DNA from: Paucihalobacter sp036825875
GTDB taxonomy: Bacteria > Bacteroidota > Bacteroidia > Flavobacteriales > Flavobacteriaceae
Assembly: GCF_036825875.1 (NCBI RefSeq)
Contig: NZ_DAISXK010000003.1
Coordinates: forward strand, 1 to 64,000
Length of the DNA stretch: 64,000 bases
Direction: 5' to 3'
Part shown: positions 44,638 through 54,620 of the stretch, piece by piece
How positions within the stretch are numbered: the stretch's first letter is position 1
Layout of the letters: each line of letters begins with the position of its first letter
Made by a program: the position numbers and the translations under genes
Notes under the pieces: model-generated
What the model saw: the letters and a program-made list of their open reading frames with translations, nothing else
What the model was told of the DNA's origin: nothing
Database searches by the model: none

Positions 44638-46977
44638 TTAGGTGAATACTCTTTTCCACCACGGTGTTCTCGATAGTCCGTAAATTTGATTGTAACCATA
44701 TGCTAACCTTGGTTCACTAGAATTGAGAACTATAGTCATATTATCTAGCTGATTAGTTTCATATAGTTTTTTCGGAATTTTTAACATTCGCTTATCCAGA
44801 TAATTTGCTCTTACCAAATAAATGAATAAATCTGTTCTATTTTGACTTAATAATATAGTATCGGTTACTACACCTACAGGAGATGTGTCAACAATTACAA
44901 AATCGTAAATCTTATTGGCATAATCAAATAACTGCTCAATTCTACCGTTCAAAAGTAATTCAGTTGGGTTGGGCGGAACTGCACCACTTTGCAAAAAATC
45001 AAGGTTCAACGAAACAGTTTCAATCAAAGTTTCTGGCTTAATGGTATCATCTGTTAAATAATTTGATAGGCCCTCTTTATTGTTCACTTCTAAAATCTTA
45101 GCTAAAGATGGTTTTCTGATATCACCTTCAATAAGCAGTACTTTTTTTGATGATAAAGCAAAAATTTTAGCCAAATTAACAGAAAGACTTGTTTTCCCCT
45201 CACCTTCAACTGTAGAGGATATAAAAATATTTTTAGACGCCGTTTTATTTTTTGCTAATGCAAAGTCAATATTGGTTCTTAATGCTCGTAATGCCTCAAC
45301 TAATGGACTTTTATCATCATGTTTTAAAGTATAATTACTCAAATCTTTAAATCTTGGAATTTCTCCAAGTATTGGAGCAGAAATAACAGACTCAACATCT
45401 AATGTGCTATTAACCTTATTATTCAATAAAAAAGAAATATTAAGAAACATAAATGGAATTAAAAGTCCTAACAAAAGACTAATAAAAAGTACCAACATTC
45501 GCTTGGGAGACACTGGATTATTACTTCCATAGGGTGCATCAATTACTTTTGCATTTGGAGCCTTTACGGCTAGTTTTATCGCGTTTTCTTCTCTTATTTC
45601 TAATAGATATAGATACAAGGTTTCTACAATCTGCTGTTGACGCTCAATATCTTTAAGTGCTCTCTCTTGTTTTGGTATAGCAGTGATTTTAGAACTCAAT
45701 TTATTTTCTTGTTTTCTCAAATCATTTAATGAAATTGTTAGGGAGGATTCTAAATTTGATAGACTTTGTGAAATACTTCTTTTCAAATCTAAAAGTTGAC
45801 TATCTAAATTAGCGATTATAGGGTTTTGACTGCTTGCGCCTTTTAAAAGTCTATTGCGCTCCATTAAAATTTCATTGTAAATTACAGTGCTTTGGTTTAA
45901 AGAAATATTAGACAAACCCAAATTAGTTGGTATTAACTCATTTTCCTTATTGTTAATAAAATCTGACATATAACCAACAAGTTTTAACTGCGTACTTAAG
46001 TCAAGGGCTTCTTTTTCTAATTCACTATTTGTACTTATAATTAAACGTGATTCAGAATCAATATCTGTAAGATAGTTACTTGTTTTAAAGTCCTGAGTAT
46101 CGCTATCTAACAAAGTAAGTTCTTCGAAAATCCTATCTATTCGTTCATTTATAAATTTTTCAGTGTTTTCAGCAATTAAGGTTTTATCACTTATCCCTTC
46201 AAGATTATATTCTTGAATTAATAATTTCACAATATCTTCGGCCCTTTCTTTAATAGGGTCTTCTATTGAAATCATGATGAGACTAGTTTCTCTATCTATT
46301 TGTTCAATACGAAGTGCACGTCTATATTGATCGGCCACAATTGACAAAGGCTTTATTGTCAAATTAATTTTCAAACCTACTTCAATGGTTGCGGTTTCTG
46401 TAGGTGTTACCGTAAAATCTGCAATATTACTTTCTACATTTTCACCAAATAAATAACTACCAACAATTCTATCTTGGGCGTCTAACAAGTCAAACTTTGT
46501 TTTAGACGTTGGGATTATTGATATTAGCGTGTCTGTATTGTGTATTAGAGAATCTTTATTAAAAAAATTAAATTTAAAAGGAAGGCTAGTCCCGTATAAT
46601 CCAATATCATGTATTCTACCTTGTCTATAATACATTTTGTTAAGACCTAATTTCATAACAACATTTTCGGTCAAACTGCGAGATCTTAAAATCCCCATTT
46701 CAGTGCCGAATTTTGAATTGTTATTGCCATCTATACCTAAATCTCTGAAAGCTGAAATTTCTGATGTTACACTTTCATTTTCTTTGTCATATATTAGAAT
46801 GATAGCTTCAACTTTGAATTGTGGTGTGGCATAACGTAAATAAAGAAATGAACCCACAATAGCAATTATTATGGATGCAACGAACCATTTCCAATGATAA
46901 AGGTATCTCTCTATAAATTCTCTTAAATTAAATTTAGTTTTTTTGAAAGAATCTATGTCATTCATATTAGTATTCAT
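44638..46977 (-). CDS. Wzc-like chain-length regulator and tyrosine kinase
   Basis: A 779-residue inner-membrane protein that controls polymer length and couples synthesis to export. The N-terminal Wzz domain has a transmembrane helix near residues 30-50, a long coiled-coil periplasmic part (250-460), and a second helix after the SPKRML proline-rich start (about 500-520). The C-terminal kinase has Walker A VEGEGKTSLS, A' LLIEGDIRKPS and B FVIVDTSPVG. The C-terminal tail has few Tyr (YGYNQIYG). It follows the Wza-like gene by 11 nt on the same strand. Confidence 0.9.
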   Translation of the reverse strand: MNTNMNDIDSFKKTKFNLREFIERYLYHWKWFVASIIIAIVGSFLYLRYATPQFKVEAIILIYDKENESVTSEISAFRDLGIDGNNNSKFGTEMGILRSRSLTENVVMKLGLNKMYYRQGRIHDIGLYGTSLPFKFNFFNKDSLIHNTDTLISIIPTSKTKFDLLDAQDRIVGSYLFGENVESNIADFTVTPTETATIEVGLKINLTIKPLSIVADQYRRALRIEQIDRETSLIMISIEDPIKERAEDIVKLLIQEYNLEGISDKTLIAENTEKFINERIDRIFEELTLLDSDTQDFKTSNYLTDIDSESRLIISTNSELEKEALDLSTQLKLVGYMSDFINNKENELIPTNLGLSNISLNQSTVIYNEILMERNRLLKGASSQNPIIANLDSQLLDLKRSISQSLSNLESSLTISLNDLRKQENKLSSKITAIPKQERALKDIERQQQIVETLYLYLLEIREENAIKLAVKAPNAKVIDAPYGSNNPVSPKRMLVLFISLLLGLLIPFMFLNISFLLNNKVNSTLDVESVISAPILGEIPRFKDLSNYTLKHDDKSPLVEALRALRTNIDFALAKNKTASKNIFISSTVEGEGKTSLSVNLAKIFALSSKKVLLIEGDIRKPSLAKILEVNNKEGLSNYLTDDTIKPETLIETVSLNLDFLQSGAVPPNPTELLLNGRIEQLFDYANKIYDFVIVDTSPVGVVTDTILLSQNRTDLFIYLVRANYLDKRMLKIPKKLYETNQLDNMTIVLNSSEPRLAYGYNQIYGLSRTPWWKRVFT

Positions 46978-46988
46978 TATACTAGGAT

Positions 46989-47780
46989 TTAGTTGATAAG
47001 AATTGCTGCCAATGCAATTAAAATAGAAAGGGAGGAAACGATTATTGAGGTATTAGGACCAACTTTAGATGAATTCACTCTGGTTTTATTGCTTTCTACA
47101 TAAATAATGTCGTTTTGGGCTAAATAATAATGAGGAGAATTAAACAGCTCTTTTTTTGTTAAATCGATTGGTAAAAACTCTCGTATGCCATTTTGTTCTC
47201 GAATTAGCGTAATCGTTGTTCGTTTACCATATATAGTAAGGTCTCCAGCTAAAGCAATAGCTTCAAGAATATTAATTCTTTCGTTTTCTATAGTGTAACT
47301 CCCGGGTGTTCTTACTTCCCCTAAAACCGAGATTTTAAAATTAAAAATTTGCACACTTACTGTGGGATTATTTAAATATTTTGTCAACATTTCCGAGATT
47401 TTATCAATAACTTCTATAGTACTTAGTCCTCCAACTTTAACCATACCAAAAACAGGAAAATTAATTTCTCCGTCTACATTTACCAAGTATGGAATTTGTC
47501 TTACCATGCGATTCTCCTGCATTTCAAATAAGTTGAAAGGTATTGCAAGCTCTGGCTCAATAGAAGAAACTGTAATATTTAACAAATCACCATATTGAAT
47601 GATTGGTTGGTAATTAACGATCGTTTCCTTTAAATCCAATTCATCTCCATCTTGAAAATAATTAACTTTTTTTGAAGAGGCACAGCCTGTTAAAATGGCT
47701 GCCGACAAAAAAATAAAAAATAGTTTCAAATTTTCTCGTTTAAATAGATTCAAAATGGGTATTTTTTGATTTGCATTCAT
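46989..47780 (-). CDS. Wza-like polysaccharide export lipoprotein
   Basis: A 263-residue outer-membrane channel protein for capsule or exopolysaccharide. The signal ends with a lipobox LTGCAS (Cys about 32), then QYGDLLNITVSSIEPELA and VNVDGEINFPVFGMVKVGGL, the Poly_export and SLBB-type repeats. The C-terminal hydrophobic helix (SIIVSSLSILIALAAILI) is typical of short Bacteroidetes Wza proteins. It is the first gene of the export pair with the Wzc-like kinase. Confidence 0.88.
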   Translation of the reverse strand: MNANQKIPILNLFKRENLKLFFIFLSAAILTGCASSKKVNYFQDGDELDLKETIVNYQPIIQYGDLLNITVSSIEPELAIPFNLFEMQENRMVRQIPYLVNVDGEINFPVFGMVKVGGLSTIEVIDKISEMLTKYLNNPTVSVQIFNFKISVLGEVRTPGSYTIENERINILEAIALAGDLTIYGKRTTITLIREQNGIREFLPIDLTKKELFNSPHYYLAQNDIIYVESNKTRVNSSKVGPNTSIIVSSLSILIALAAILIN

Positions 47781-48181
47781 TTTAATTATTTATATACTTC
47801 AAATTATTTTAATTGGGCTAGGTTAAGAGTTTAGATGCAGACAATTTATTCTTTGAAAATAACTTATATAACCTCTTTAAAAGTTGTTTGATAATTAACT
47901 CATTTACAGTGAAATTTTAAATTCTTAATCTATTTAATTTTAGATGTAAACTTAATCTAAATTTAATCTTTTTTTATGATGTAGAGTTGTTTAACAACTG
48001 TTATAACGGCTTTTTATCTATTATTTTTGAAAAAATACAGCCCAAAAGCAAATAATTCATTGACTTAACCAAAATCAGAGTTGGGTTTGTAGAAATAACA
48101 AAAAATTATTCACAGAAATTAAGGACAATTGATTGACAGCAGGATTGGCGATAGGACTTAACATGGGAATTAGTTTTTTAA
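47781..48181. other. Upstream region of the export pair
   Basis: About 400 AT-rich bases with no ORF. A gttgtttaacaac near-palindrome lies around 47986-47998. No clear -33/-7 pair was found for the Wza-like gene. Confidence 0.35.
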
Positions 48182-48862
48182 TTAAATAAACAATTTTGCG
48201 TTTTCTTTTTCTGAAAATAATAAATCTAAAACAGATAAATTTTCAAAAAACATCTCTCCACATTGATTGTACCTTGGGTGCCTGTATTTGTGGTAAGTTA
48301 TTTCAATATTTTCGTTGTCAAAAATGGTTTTATCTTTTTCTAAATAGCTTTCTGAACCATTATTGGCTAATAATTTATTTGCGTTAAGTTGTTTGCATAT
48401 ATCCAAAACAAGATGACTTTTAGTGCCTTTTACATTTAATTCTGATCCGCGAATTAAGGTAGTGGGAATTTCGAGAAATTGACAGCAATGGGTTATAAAT
48501 TCAATATTGAAATCTGCAATTTTGTCCCATTCTCTAAGATATAGTTCTTTTAAAAAAATTACTTCTTCATAGGTGCTGCCATAATTATATTGAAAATTGT
48601 CTAGATGTTTTTGTTTCCAATCTTGATTGTTATCGATAAAAACATCCTTAATCAAGGTATTTGTTTTAGGCAATGTAGTAGGAATCCGTATCCAAAATTC
48701 AGCTTCATCCACTTTAGAGCTAGATTTAAGCCTATTGCGCATGTGCCATGACTGCTTTTTAAACTTTACATTATCAAGAAAGACAAAGACATCAGAATTT
48801 TTAATCATATTAAAATAGCCAAGCCAGGGGAAAAGCGTTGGTTGAGAAATGCTTATTGTCAT
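48182..48862 (-). CDS. WbqC-like family protein
   Basis: A 226-residue protein with the family opening ISISQPTLFPWLGYFNMI, then DVFVFLDNVKFKKQSWHMRNR and FEYLEKD-like acid patches. WbqC-family genes recur in polysaccharide loci and may act on sugar amines or as acyl-transfer enzymes; the reaction is not established. It lies on the same strand as the Wza/Wzc pair but 400 bases away. Confidence 0.82.
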   Translation of the reverse strand: MTISISQPTLFPWLGYFNMIKNSDVFVFLDNVKFKKQSWHMRNRLKSSSKVDEAEFWIRIPTTLPKTNTLIKDVFIDNNQDWKQKHLDNFQYNYGSTYEEVIFLKELYLREWDKIADFNIEFITHCCQFLEIPTTLIRGSELNVKGTKSHLVLDICKQLNANKLLANNGSESYLEKDKTIFDNENIEITYHKYRHPRYNQCGEMFFENLSVLDLLFSEKENAKLFI

Positions 48863-49120
48863 TAATATTGGTTGAATTTTGAATTTGTTTAAATATATTT
48901 TGTTTTATATGCCATACTAGTTATATAAGAATCTCAAATAGTCACTTAAAAATTTATTTAAGTAAATTTAGTATTCTAGCAAATAGAATTTATAAAGCTA
49001 AAGTATAAAAAATAATATATAATAATGTGATATTCATTTTGTTAAATTTAATATTTTAAGTTAAACTTTTAATGACATTTTATAATAGTTAAAAAAGTCG
49101 TAGTTAGTCCGCTTAGGCAT

Positions 49121-51361
49121 TCAGCCTTCGAAGAGCTCAGAAAAAACAACCAAATTATCTTCTCGATTAAAAAATGCTGAAGCAATTCCAACACTGCCAT
49201 TATCTAAGGCCTCTTTAAAATACGAACTTTTTGCAACAAGGTCTATCTTGGCCTTTTCAATATTGAAGTTAACAATATCGTTGGCAAGTTTATCTAGGGA
49301 TTCCGTTTTCAAGTCACGGTTGGTAAATGATTCACTATTTAAGGCGTCCTCAATTAATACGTTTAAATTGGAAGTTGTTTTGTCAAGGTGTTTTTGAAGT
49401 GCTTCTTTTACAACAGTATTATTTGAGTTTCCGAAGAGGAGCACCAATTTAGCATTTTGATCTCGGCAGGATATTTCTAAATTCAGTATACTTTGTTTGT
49501 CTAAGAAATTTGCCGCGGACCTTAACGATACTAAATCGCCAATCGCCGTATTGAGCATCATGTTAAGTGGTTCCCTTAAATCAACACATGTTACAACAAC
49601 CGCTAAAGGAGATTCGTGGAGGTGTTCAATTAAATCTTTCGATTGCATTTTTCGCGACATTAAATTTCTACTTGCATAGGTTGTACTACCTTCCTTCAGA
49701 TACTCTAAAACTTCAAGAGGAGTTGTTTTGGCTTTAATTTCAACTTTTGTTTTCTTGTAGAAATCAATTTCTTCACCAAGTAAATAGCTATCTTTCATGC
49801 CTATGACATTTACTTCAATGTTGTGATCAACCAAAGCTCTCTTTTGAAATTCTTTAATAATGTCAACAACATCTGGATCCATATAGCTTGTAAACGAAGC
49901 ATCTATAAGTAGCTTGCTATTGTTGGGAACACTCCAAAGCGTATTTTTAATAGATGCTTTGTTGAAGAATGAAACTTCATTAGATAGTTCAAGTTTGATA
50001 ACTTCATCTTGCACATATTTAATATTCTCGATGTAAAACGGATTATAGTAATTACTTCTTAATAGAAAAAATATACTCAATGCCGAACCAATTAATACGC
50101 CTGTCAATACATCAGTTAAAACGATAAATATGACCGTTAAAACAAATGGTAAAAATTGATTCCATCCGCGCTTGTATAAACTTTTAAATACACTAATAGA
50201 GGCTAATTTATAGCCCACAACTAGAAGAATTGCTGCTAATGATGCCAACGGAATTAGATTGATAACGCTACTCAAAAACAACACACTTAAGAGTAAAAGA
50301 AAACCATGAATTATAGTACTGAGCTTTGTTTGGGCTCCTGCTTCAATACTTACAGAACTTCTTACAATTACTGAAGTAATGGCAATACCACCTAGTAAAC
50401 CTGAAAGTGTATTGCCAATACCTTGCGCGATAAGTTCACGATTAGGTGGTGTACGCCGTTTTAATTTGTCAATATTGTCAGTTGCTTCTATATTCAATAA
50501 TGTAGAAATTGAGGCAATTATAGCAATAGTGAGTGCTGTGGTCCAAACTTTCGGATTGTTGTAACCACTAAAATCTGGAAATGTAAAGAATGTGCGTATG
50601 CTATCTACTTTAGGAATATTAACTAAATGAATGCCATCTAGATATAAAAACGGCATAACAATTTTAAATAATTGATTGAGCAACACCCCTAAAATTACTA
50701 CCACTAAAGCTGGAGGTATTAATTTAAAATTTTTAAGAGGTGTTTTGTCCCAATAGATTAAAATGCCCAAAGAAAGTACTGAAATTACAACAGCACCAAT
50801 GGTAAAGGCATTAAAAAAATTCAAAATGAGATTGTAGGTATTATTTATATAGTCTTCCGAGTAATTAAGCAATTTACTTTTGTCTATTTCATAACCAATA
50901 GTGTACGGAAGTTGAGATAATATTAAAATGACACCTATACCCGCTAAAAGACCTTTAATTATACTCGTTGGCATATAATCGGCAAGAATTCCGGCTTTTA
51001 CAATACCGAGAATAACTTGAATAAATCCTGCTTATACCAAGGCTCCTAAAAACAATTGAAAACTATTTAAATCTTCGATGGCTAATAAAACTAAAGCTGC
51101 TACACTTGCCGCAGGTCCGCTAACACTTGTTCCCGATTTGCTCAAATATCCAATTATTACACCACCGATTATACCAGAAATCAAACCAGACATTAAAGGC
51201 GCACCACTTGCCAGTGCAATACCCAAACATAGAGGCAGCGCAACTAAAAATACCACAATACCAGCTGGAATATCCTTGTCTAATCTTGAAAACATCGAGC
51301 GATAATCATCCTGAAACTGTTGACGATTAACAAAATCTTTTAAAACAGGTATTTTTTTCAA
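49121..51361 (-). pseudogene. SulP transporter-carbonic anhydrase fusion, in-frame stop
   Basis: One frame of about 747 codons encodes a SulP anion transporter fused to a C-terminal beta-carbonic-anhydrase-like domain, probably for bicarbonate uptake. A TAA at 51032-51034 interrupts it after 109 residues (ending FLGALV); the next codons read AGFIQVILGIVKAGILADYM, the expected continuation, so a single base change, for example TTA to TAA, suffices. The transporter has an early PLCLGIALASGAPL block and later STAS-like region. In the carbonic anhydrase part, TCVDLR keeps the first Cys and Asp-Arg, but the usual GHxxCG reads GNSNNT, so zinc ligands are missing. Confidence 0.85.
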
Positions 51362-51693
51362 AAAGTTTGGTGTTAAAATGAAGTAAGGTAATGACTTGAT
51401 ATCTGGCGAACTTATGAAATAAAGGGCTTAAAAGCAAAAAGACTTGAGGGTTTCAATGTTTAAATTTATTTAAACGCATAAAGTTTTTCATAATTTAGAA
51501 GCAATTCGATAAACAGTATAATTAAATCACTTCACATATTTGAATATTTGATTCACGAAAAATTAAAATGCATATGAGGATTATATGCACAATAAACTCT
51601 TTTTTAGTAGTTTAAAAAGCATAATTAATTTAAAATCTTAACAAAATGTTAATTTATTTCTTTATATTTGGAGATTAACCAAAACCAAAAAAA
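51362..51693. other. Noncoding gap upstream of the SulP gene
   Basis: About 330 AT-rich bases between the divergent SulP gene and a small membrane-protein ORF. It contains the promoter of the small ORF (51663-51670); nothing else is recognised. Confidence 0.4.
51663..51670 (+). promoter_or_regulatory. Candidate -7 box for the 58-residue ORF
   Basis: TATATTTG matches TAnnTTTG, about 24 nt upstream of the ATG at 51694. It lies just downstream of an aacaaaatgttaat near-palindrome. No clear TTTG -33 element is visible. Confidence 0.4.
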
Positions 51694-51870
51694 ATGAATG
51701 CTTACTTGAAAAACAAGAATATTGTTCCGGCGATTCACTATGTTATGATCGCTATAGTGGGTTTTATAATGATAGCTTTTGTCTCGTCGCTCTTTAATTT
51801 AATCAATTCTTATCAAAGTGTAGTCGAGTCAGGAATGCTAAATGCCATGAGTAGTATTCAATACCCGTAG
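51694..51870 (+). CDS. Small single-span membrane protein, unknown
   Basis: A 58-residue ORF (ATG 51694, TAG 51868-51870) with one hydrophobic helix (AIHYVMIAIVGFIMIAFVSS, residues about 14-33) flanked by a basic N-terminus and a polar C-terminus. A -7-like box lies 24 nt upstream. No family is recognised. Too short for usual gene calls; conservation in relatives would settle it. Confidence 0.45.
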   Translation: MNAYLKNKNIVPAIHYVMIAIVGFIMIAFVSSLFNLINSYQSVVESGMLNAMSSIQYP

Positions 51871-51960
51871 TTATTTAAGGAAGTGGATGAAAACTATAAT
51901 GTAAAGGTGAATGTTGAGAGCGTAAGTTTACGCGAAAAATTCATTAATCGAGAGAAATTA

Positions 51961-51992
51961 AAAACCCTTAAAATAATGATTTTAAGGGTTTT
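51961..51992 (-). terminator. Terminator of tRNA-Leu
   Basis: A perfect 14-bp stem (aaaacccttaaaat 51961-51974, complement 51979-51992) with a 4-nt loop lies 1 base beyond the 3' end of the leftward tRNA. On the minus strand the stem ends in TTTT, a typical intrinsic terminator. Confidence 0.8.
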
Positions 51993-51993
51993 G

Positions 51994-52075
51994 TACTCAA
52001 GGTGGGAATCGAACCCACACTCCCGAAAGAACTGGATTTTGAATCCAGCGCGTCTACCAATTCCGCCACTTGAGC
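51994..52075 (-). tRNA. tRNA-Leu (anticodon CAA)
   Basis: The minus-strand sequence folds as a class II tRNA of 82 nt: acceptor GCTCAAG pairing with CTTGAGT, GGTAGACGC D arm, anticodon stem CTGGA/TCCAG with loop TTCAAAA (anticodon CAA), a variable arm, and GGTTCGATTCC T arm. It decodes UUG. CCA is not encoded. A strong hairpin follows. Confidence 0.95.
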
Positions 52076-52205
52076 ATGTATGCACCAAACTCCTGTAGAT
52101 ATCAGAGTTGCCTTTTAAGTAAATTGGATTGCAAAAATATAAAATAATTTAGTGCAAACAACTAAAATTAGTAGGATTTATGCTTTTACGCGTGAAATAA
52201 ATTCC

Positions 52206-52213
52206 TAAATTTG
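52206..52213 (+). promoter_or_regulatory. Candidate -7 box for prs
   Basis: TAAATTTG, followed by C, matches TAnnTTTG, 52 nt before the prs ATG. The expected -33 position holds only a T-rich tract. Confidence 0.5.
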
Positions 52214-52264
52214 CACCCTGATTTCAAGAGAGGCACACAAATCAATTAATAGACTGAATTTCAA

Positions 52265-53206
52265 ATGTCACAAGAACCGGCAGAAGCCAAAATTTTTGGT
52301 TGCACGCAAAGTAAATATTTGGCCGATAAAATAGCCAAAGCCTACGGCGTGTCTTTAGGTAATGTGATTACCTCTACCTATAGCGACGGAGAATTTCAAC
52401 CATCTTACGAAGAATCAATTCGTGGCACCCGCATCTTTATCATTGGCTCCACCAATCCTGGACCAGAGAATTTAATGGAAATGTTGCTTATGATTGACGC
52501 TGCTAAACGCGCTTCAGCTAGACATATTACTGCGGTGCTTCCTTATTTTGGATGGGCTAGACAAGATCGTAAAGACAAACCTAGGGTTCCAATAGCAGCT
52601 AAACTAGTCGCTAAAATGCTTGAGGCAGCAGGCGCAACACGTATCATAACCATGGATTTGCATGCCGATCAGATTCAAGGGTTTTTTGAAAAACCTGTAG
52701 ATCATCTGTTTGCTTCCACAATATTTTTACCCTATTTGCAAGAACTAAATCTTGAAAAATTAACGATTGCTTCTCCAGATATGGGCGGCTCAAAACGCGC
52801 ATATGCCTATTCGAAAGCTTTAGAAAGCGACGTGGTAATTTGTTATAAGCAGCGGGCCAAAGCCAATGTCATTTCACACATGGAACTAATTGGCGATGTT
52901 ACAGGGAAAAATGTGGTTTTAGTAGATGATATGGTGGATACTGCTGGAACACTTACCAAGGCCGCCGATGTTATGATGGAAAGAGGTGCAATTAGCGTCA
53001 GAGCTATTTGTACACACCCTATACTATCTGGTAACGCTTATGAAAGAATTGAAAAATCGCAATTAGCAGAACTTATCGTTACCGATTCTATTCCGCTTAA
53101 ACAAAACAGTTCAAAAATAAAAGTATTGAGTTGCGCAAACTTGTTTGCAGCTGTCATGTACAATGTGCATCACAACCAATCAATCAGCTCAAAATTTATA
53201 ATGTAA
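52265..53206 (+). CDS. prs: Ribose-phosphate pyrophosphokinase
   Basis: Makes PRPP from ribose-5-phosphate and ATP, feeding purine, pyrimidine, NAD and histidine synthesis. The 313-residue protein carries YSDGEFQPSYEESIRG, the ATP-binding PYFGWARQDRKDKPRVP, ITMDLHADQIQGFF, the DMGGSKRAYAYSKAL block, and the PRPP loop VLVDDMVDTAGTLTKAA. Length and motif order match class I PRPP synthetases. rplY follows after 21 nt and is probably cotranscribed. Confidence 0.96.
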   Translation: MSQEPAEAKIFGCTQSKYLADKIAKAYGVSLGNVITSTYSDGEFQPSYEESIRGTRIFIIGSTNPGPENLMEMLLMIDAAKRASARHITAVLPYFGWARQDRKDKPRVPIAAKLVAKMLEAAGATRIITMDLHADQIQGFFEKPVDHLFASTIFLPYLQELNLEKLTIASPDMGGSKRAYAYSKALESDVVICYKQRAKANVISHMELIGDVTGKNVVLVDDMVDTAGTLTKAADVMMERGAISVRAICTHPILSGNAYERIEKSQLAELIVTDSIPLKQNSSKIKVLSCANLFAAVMYNVHHNQSISSKFIM

Positions 53207-53227
53207 ATCAATAATTAAATAAATAAA

Positions 53228-53854
53228 ATGAAATCAATTACAATCAATGGATCGAAAAGAGAAAGCGTTGGCAAAAAAGCAACTAAAGCCATACGTAATG
53301 CTGGACAGGTTCCTTGCGTATTATACGGAGGAGATAAGCCAGTACATTTCTTAGCACCAGAACTGGCATTCTCTAAACTTGTATACACACCAGATGCGCA
53401 TACAGTTGTGATTGCTCTAGACGGCGGCGAAACGTACAATGCAGTAATGCAAGATATTCAGTTTCACCCAGTAACCGATAAAATCTTACATATAGATTTC
53501 TATCAGTTGTTCGACGATAAAGAAATCTCTATGGATATTCCTGTTCATATTATTGGAACATCTCGAGGCGTTTTAAATGGAGGTGTGCTTCGTAAGAACA
53601 AACGAACTTTAAGAGTTAAAGCATTACCTGCAAACCTTCCCGATTTTATAGAGGCCAATATTACACCTCTTAAAATTGGCAGTAAATTATACATTACTAC
53701 CTTAGAAAATGAAGCTTACAAATTCTTACACCCAGACAACACAGTTGTTTGCCAAGTAAGAAGATCAAGAGCAAGTGTAGCTGATTTTGAGGCGGATGAA
53801 GAAGAAGAAACTGTTGAAGGAGAAGAAACTCCAACAACCGAAGCTCAAGAATAA
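53228..53854 (+). CDS. rplY: 50S ribosomal protein L25/Ctc
   Basis: Binds 5S rRNA in the large ribosomal subunit. The 208-residue form is the longer CTC-type: N-terminal L25 domain (ITINGSKRESVGKKATKAIR, VLYGGDKPVHF), then the TL5-like C-terminal beta domain (VPVHIIG-type, here IPVHIIGTSRGVLNGGVL), and an acidic Glu-rich tail common in Bacteroidetes. A strong terminator follows at 53877-53917. Confidence 0.95.
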   Translation: MKSITINGSKRESVGKKATKAIRNAGQVPCVLYGGDKPVHFLAPELAFSKLVYTPDAHTVVIALDGGETYNAVMQDIQFHPVTDKILHIDFYQLFDDKEISMDIPVHIIGTSRGVLNGGVLRKNKRTLRVKALPANLPDFIEANITPLKIGSKLYITTLENEAYKFLHPDNTVVCQVRRSRASVADFEADEEEETVEGEETPTTEAQE

Positions 53855-53876
53855 AAATAATTTTTATAAATATAAG

Positions 53877-53917
53877 AAGCATTCTGTTTTCCGACGCTTT
53901 GGAACAGAATGCTTTTT
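53877..53917 (+). terminator. Intrinsic terminator of prs-rplY
   Basis: A 12-bp perfect stem (aagcattctgtt 53877-53888; aacagaatgctt 53903-53914) with a 14-nt loop is followed by a T run to 53917, just after the rplY stop. Confidence 0.85.
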
Positions 53918-53939
53918 TATTTTTACATAAATTCAAAGG

Positions 53940-54572
53940 ATGCTTCATTTTTTAAAATCATTATTTTTTGCTGATGTAGCAGCATTAGACGCAGAGGTAA
54001 ATAGCATGAAAAAATTTCTAATTGTTGGCTTGGGAAATATTGGAGATAAGTATGCCAACACCCGGCATAATATTGGTTTTAGAATTCTTGACAAATTAGC
54101 CAAAGAAGAAGATTTAACCTTCCAAACTCAAAAGCTAGGGGACGTATCCGTTTACAAATTCAAAGGTCGAAGTTTTGTGCTTCTAAAACCAAGCACCTAT
54201 ATGAATTTAAGTGGTAAGTCCTTAAAGTATTGGATGACCAAAGAAAATATTGCGCTTGAAAATATACTGGTTTTAACCGATGATTTAAACCTTTCTTTCG
54301 GCACTTTACGCATTAAAACAAAAGGCAGCGATGGCGGTCATAATGGACTTAAAGACATTCAAAACACACTTCAAACTAACACATATAACCGATTGCGTTT
54401 TGGCATTAGTGATGCCTTTCACAAAGGCAGTCAGGTAGATTATGTTTTAGGTGAATGGACTCCAGAAGAAGAGGCTAATTTGCCAGAACGTATGGCTCTG
54501 GCAATTGAAGCCATCAAATCATTTGGTACGGCTGGAATAAATATCACCATGAACAATTATAATGGTAAATAA
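53940..54572 (+). CDS. pth: Peptidyl-tRNA hydrolase
   Basis: Releases tRNA from peptidyl-tRNA that drops off ribosomes. The 210-residue ORF starts at 53940; the family core starts at an internal ATG (54006, MKKFLIVGLGNIG), which would give 188 residues. Extended starts of this kind are common in flavobacterial annotations, so either may be used. Motifs: YANTRHNIGF with the catalytic His, LLKPSTYMNLSG, LTDDLNLSFG and GSDGGHNGLKDI. A terminator follows. Confidence 0.94.
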   Translation: MLHFLKSLFFADVAALDAEVNSMKKFLIVGLGNIGDKYANTRHNIGFRILDKLAKEEDLTFQTQKLGDVSVYKFKGRSFVLLKPSTYMNLSGKSLKYWMTKENIALENILVLTDDLNLSFGTLRIKTKGSDGGHNGLKDIQNTLQTNTYNRLRFGISDAFHKGSQVDYVLGEWTPEEEANLPERMALAIEAIKSFGTAGINITMNNYNGK

Positions 54573-54601
54573 AAAAGGACAACTTAAAAGCTGTCCTTTT
54601 T
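54572..54601. terminator. Terminator between pth and the metalloprotease gene
   Basis: aaaaaggaca (54572-54581) pairs with tgtccttttt (54592-54601); the flanking A and T runs let it work in both directions between the two convergent genes. Confidence 0.75.
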
Positions 54602-54620
54602 AAATCATTAATACTATAAT

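Noticed and set aside
16679..47780. Lateral transfer of the polysaccharide locus inferred from lower GC
   Set aside because: The locus does look more AT-rich than the dnaE and housekeeping parts, but I could not compute it, and such loci are often AT-rich; a GC and codon-use scan would be needed.
51883..52098. ORFs on both strands across tRNA-Leu
   Set aside because: They cover the tRNA and its terminator; coding there is implausible.
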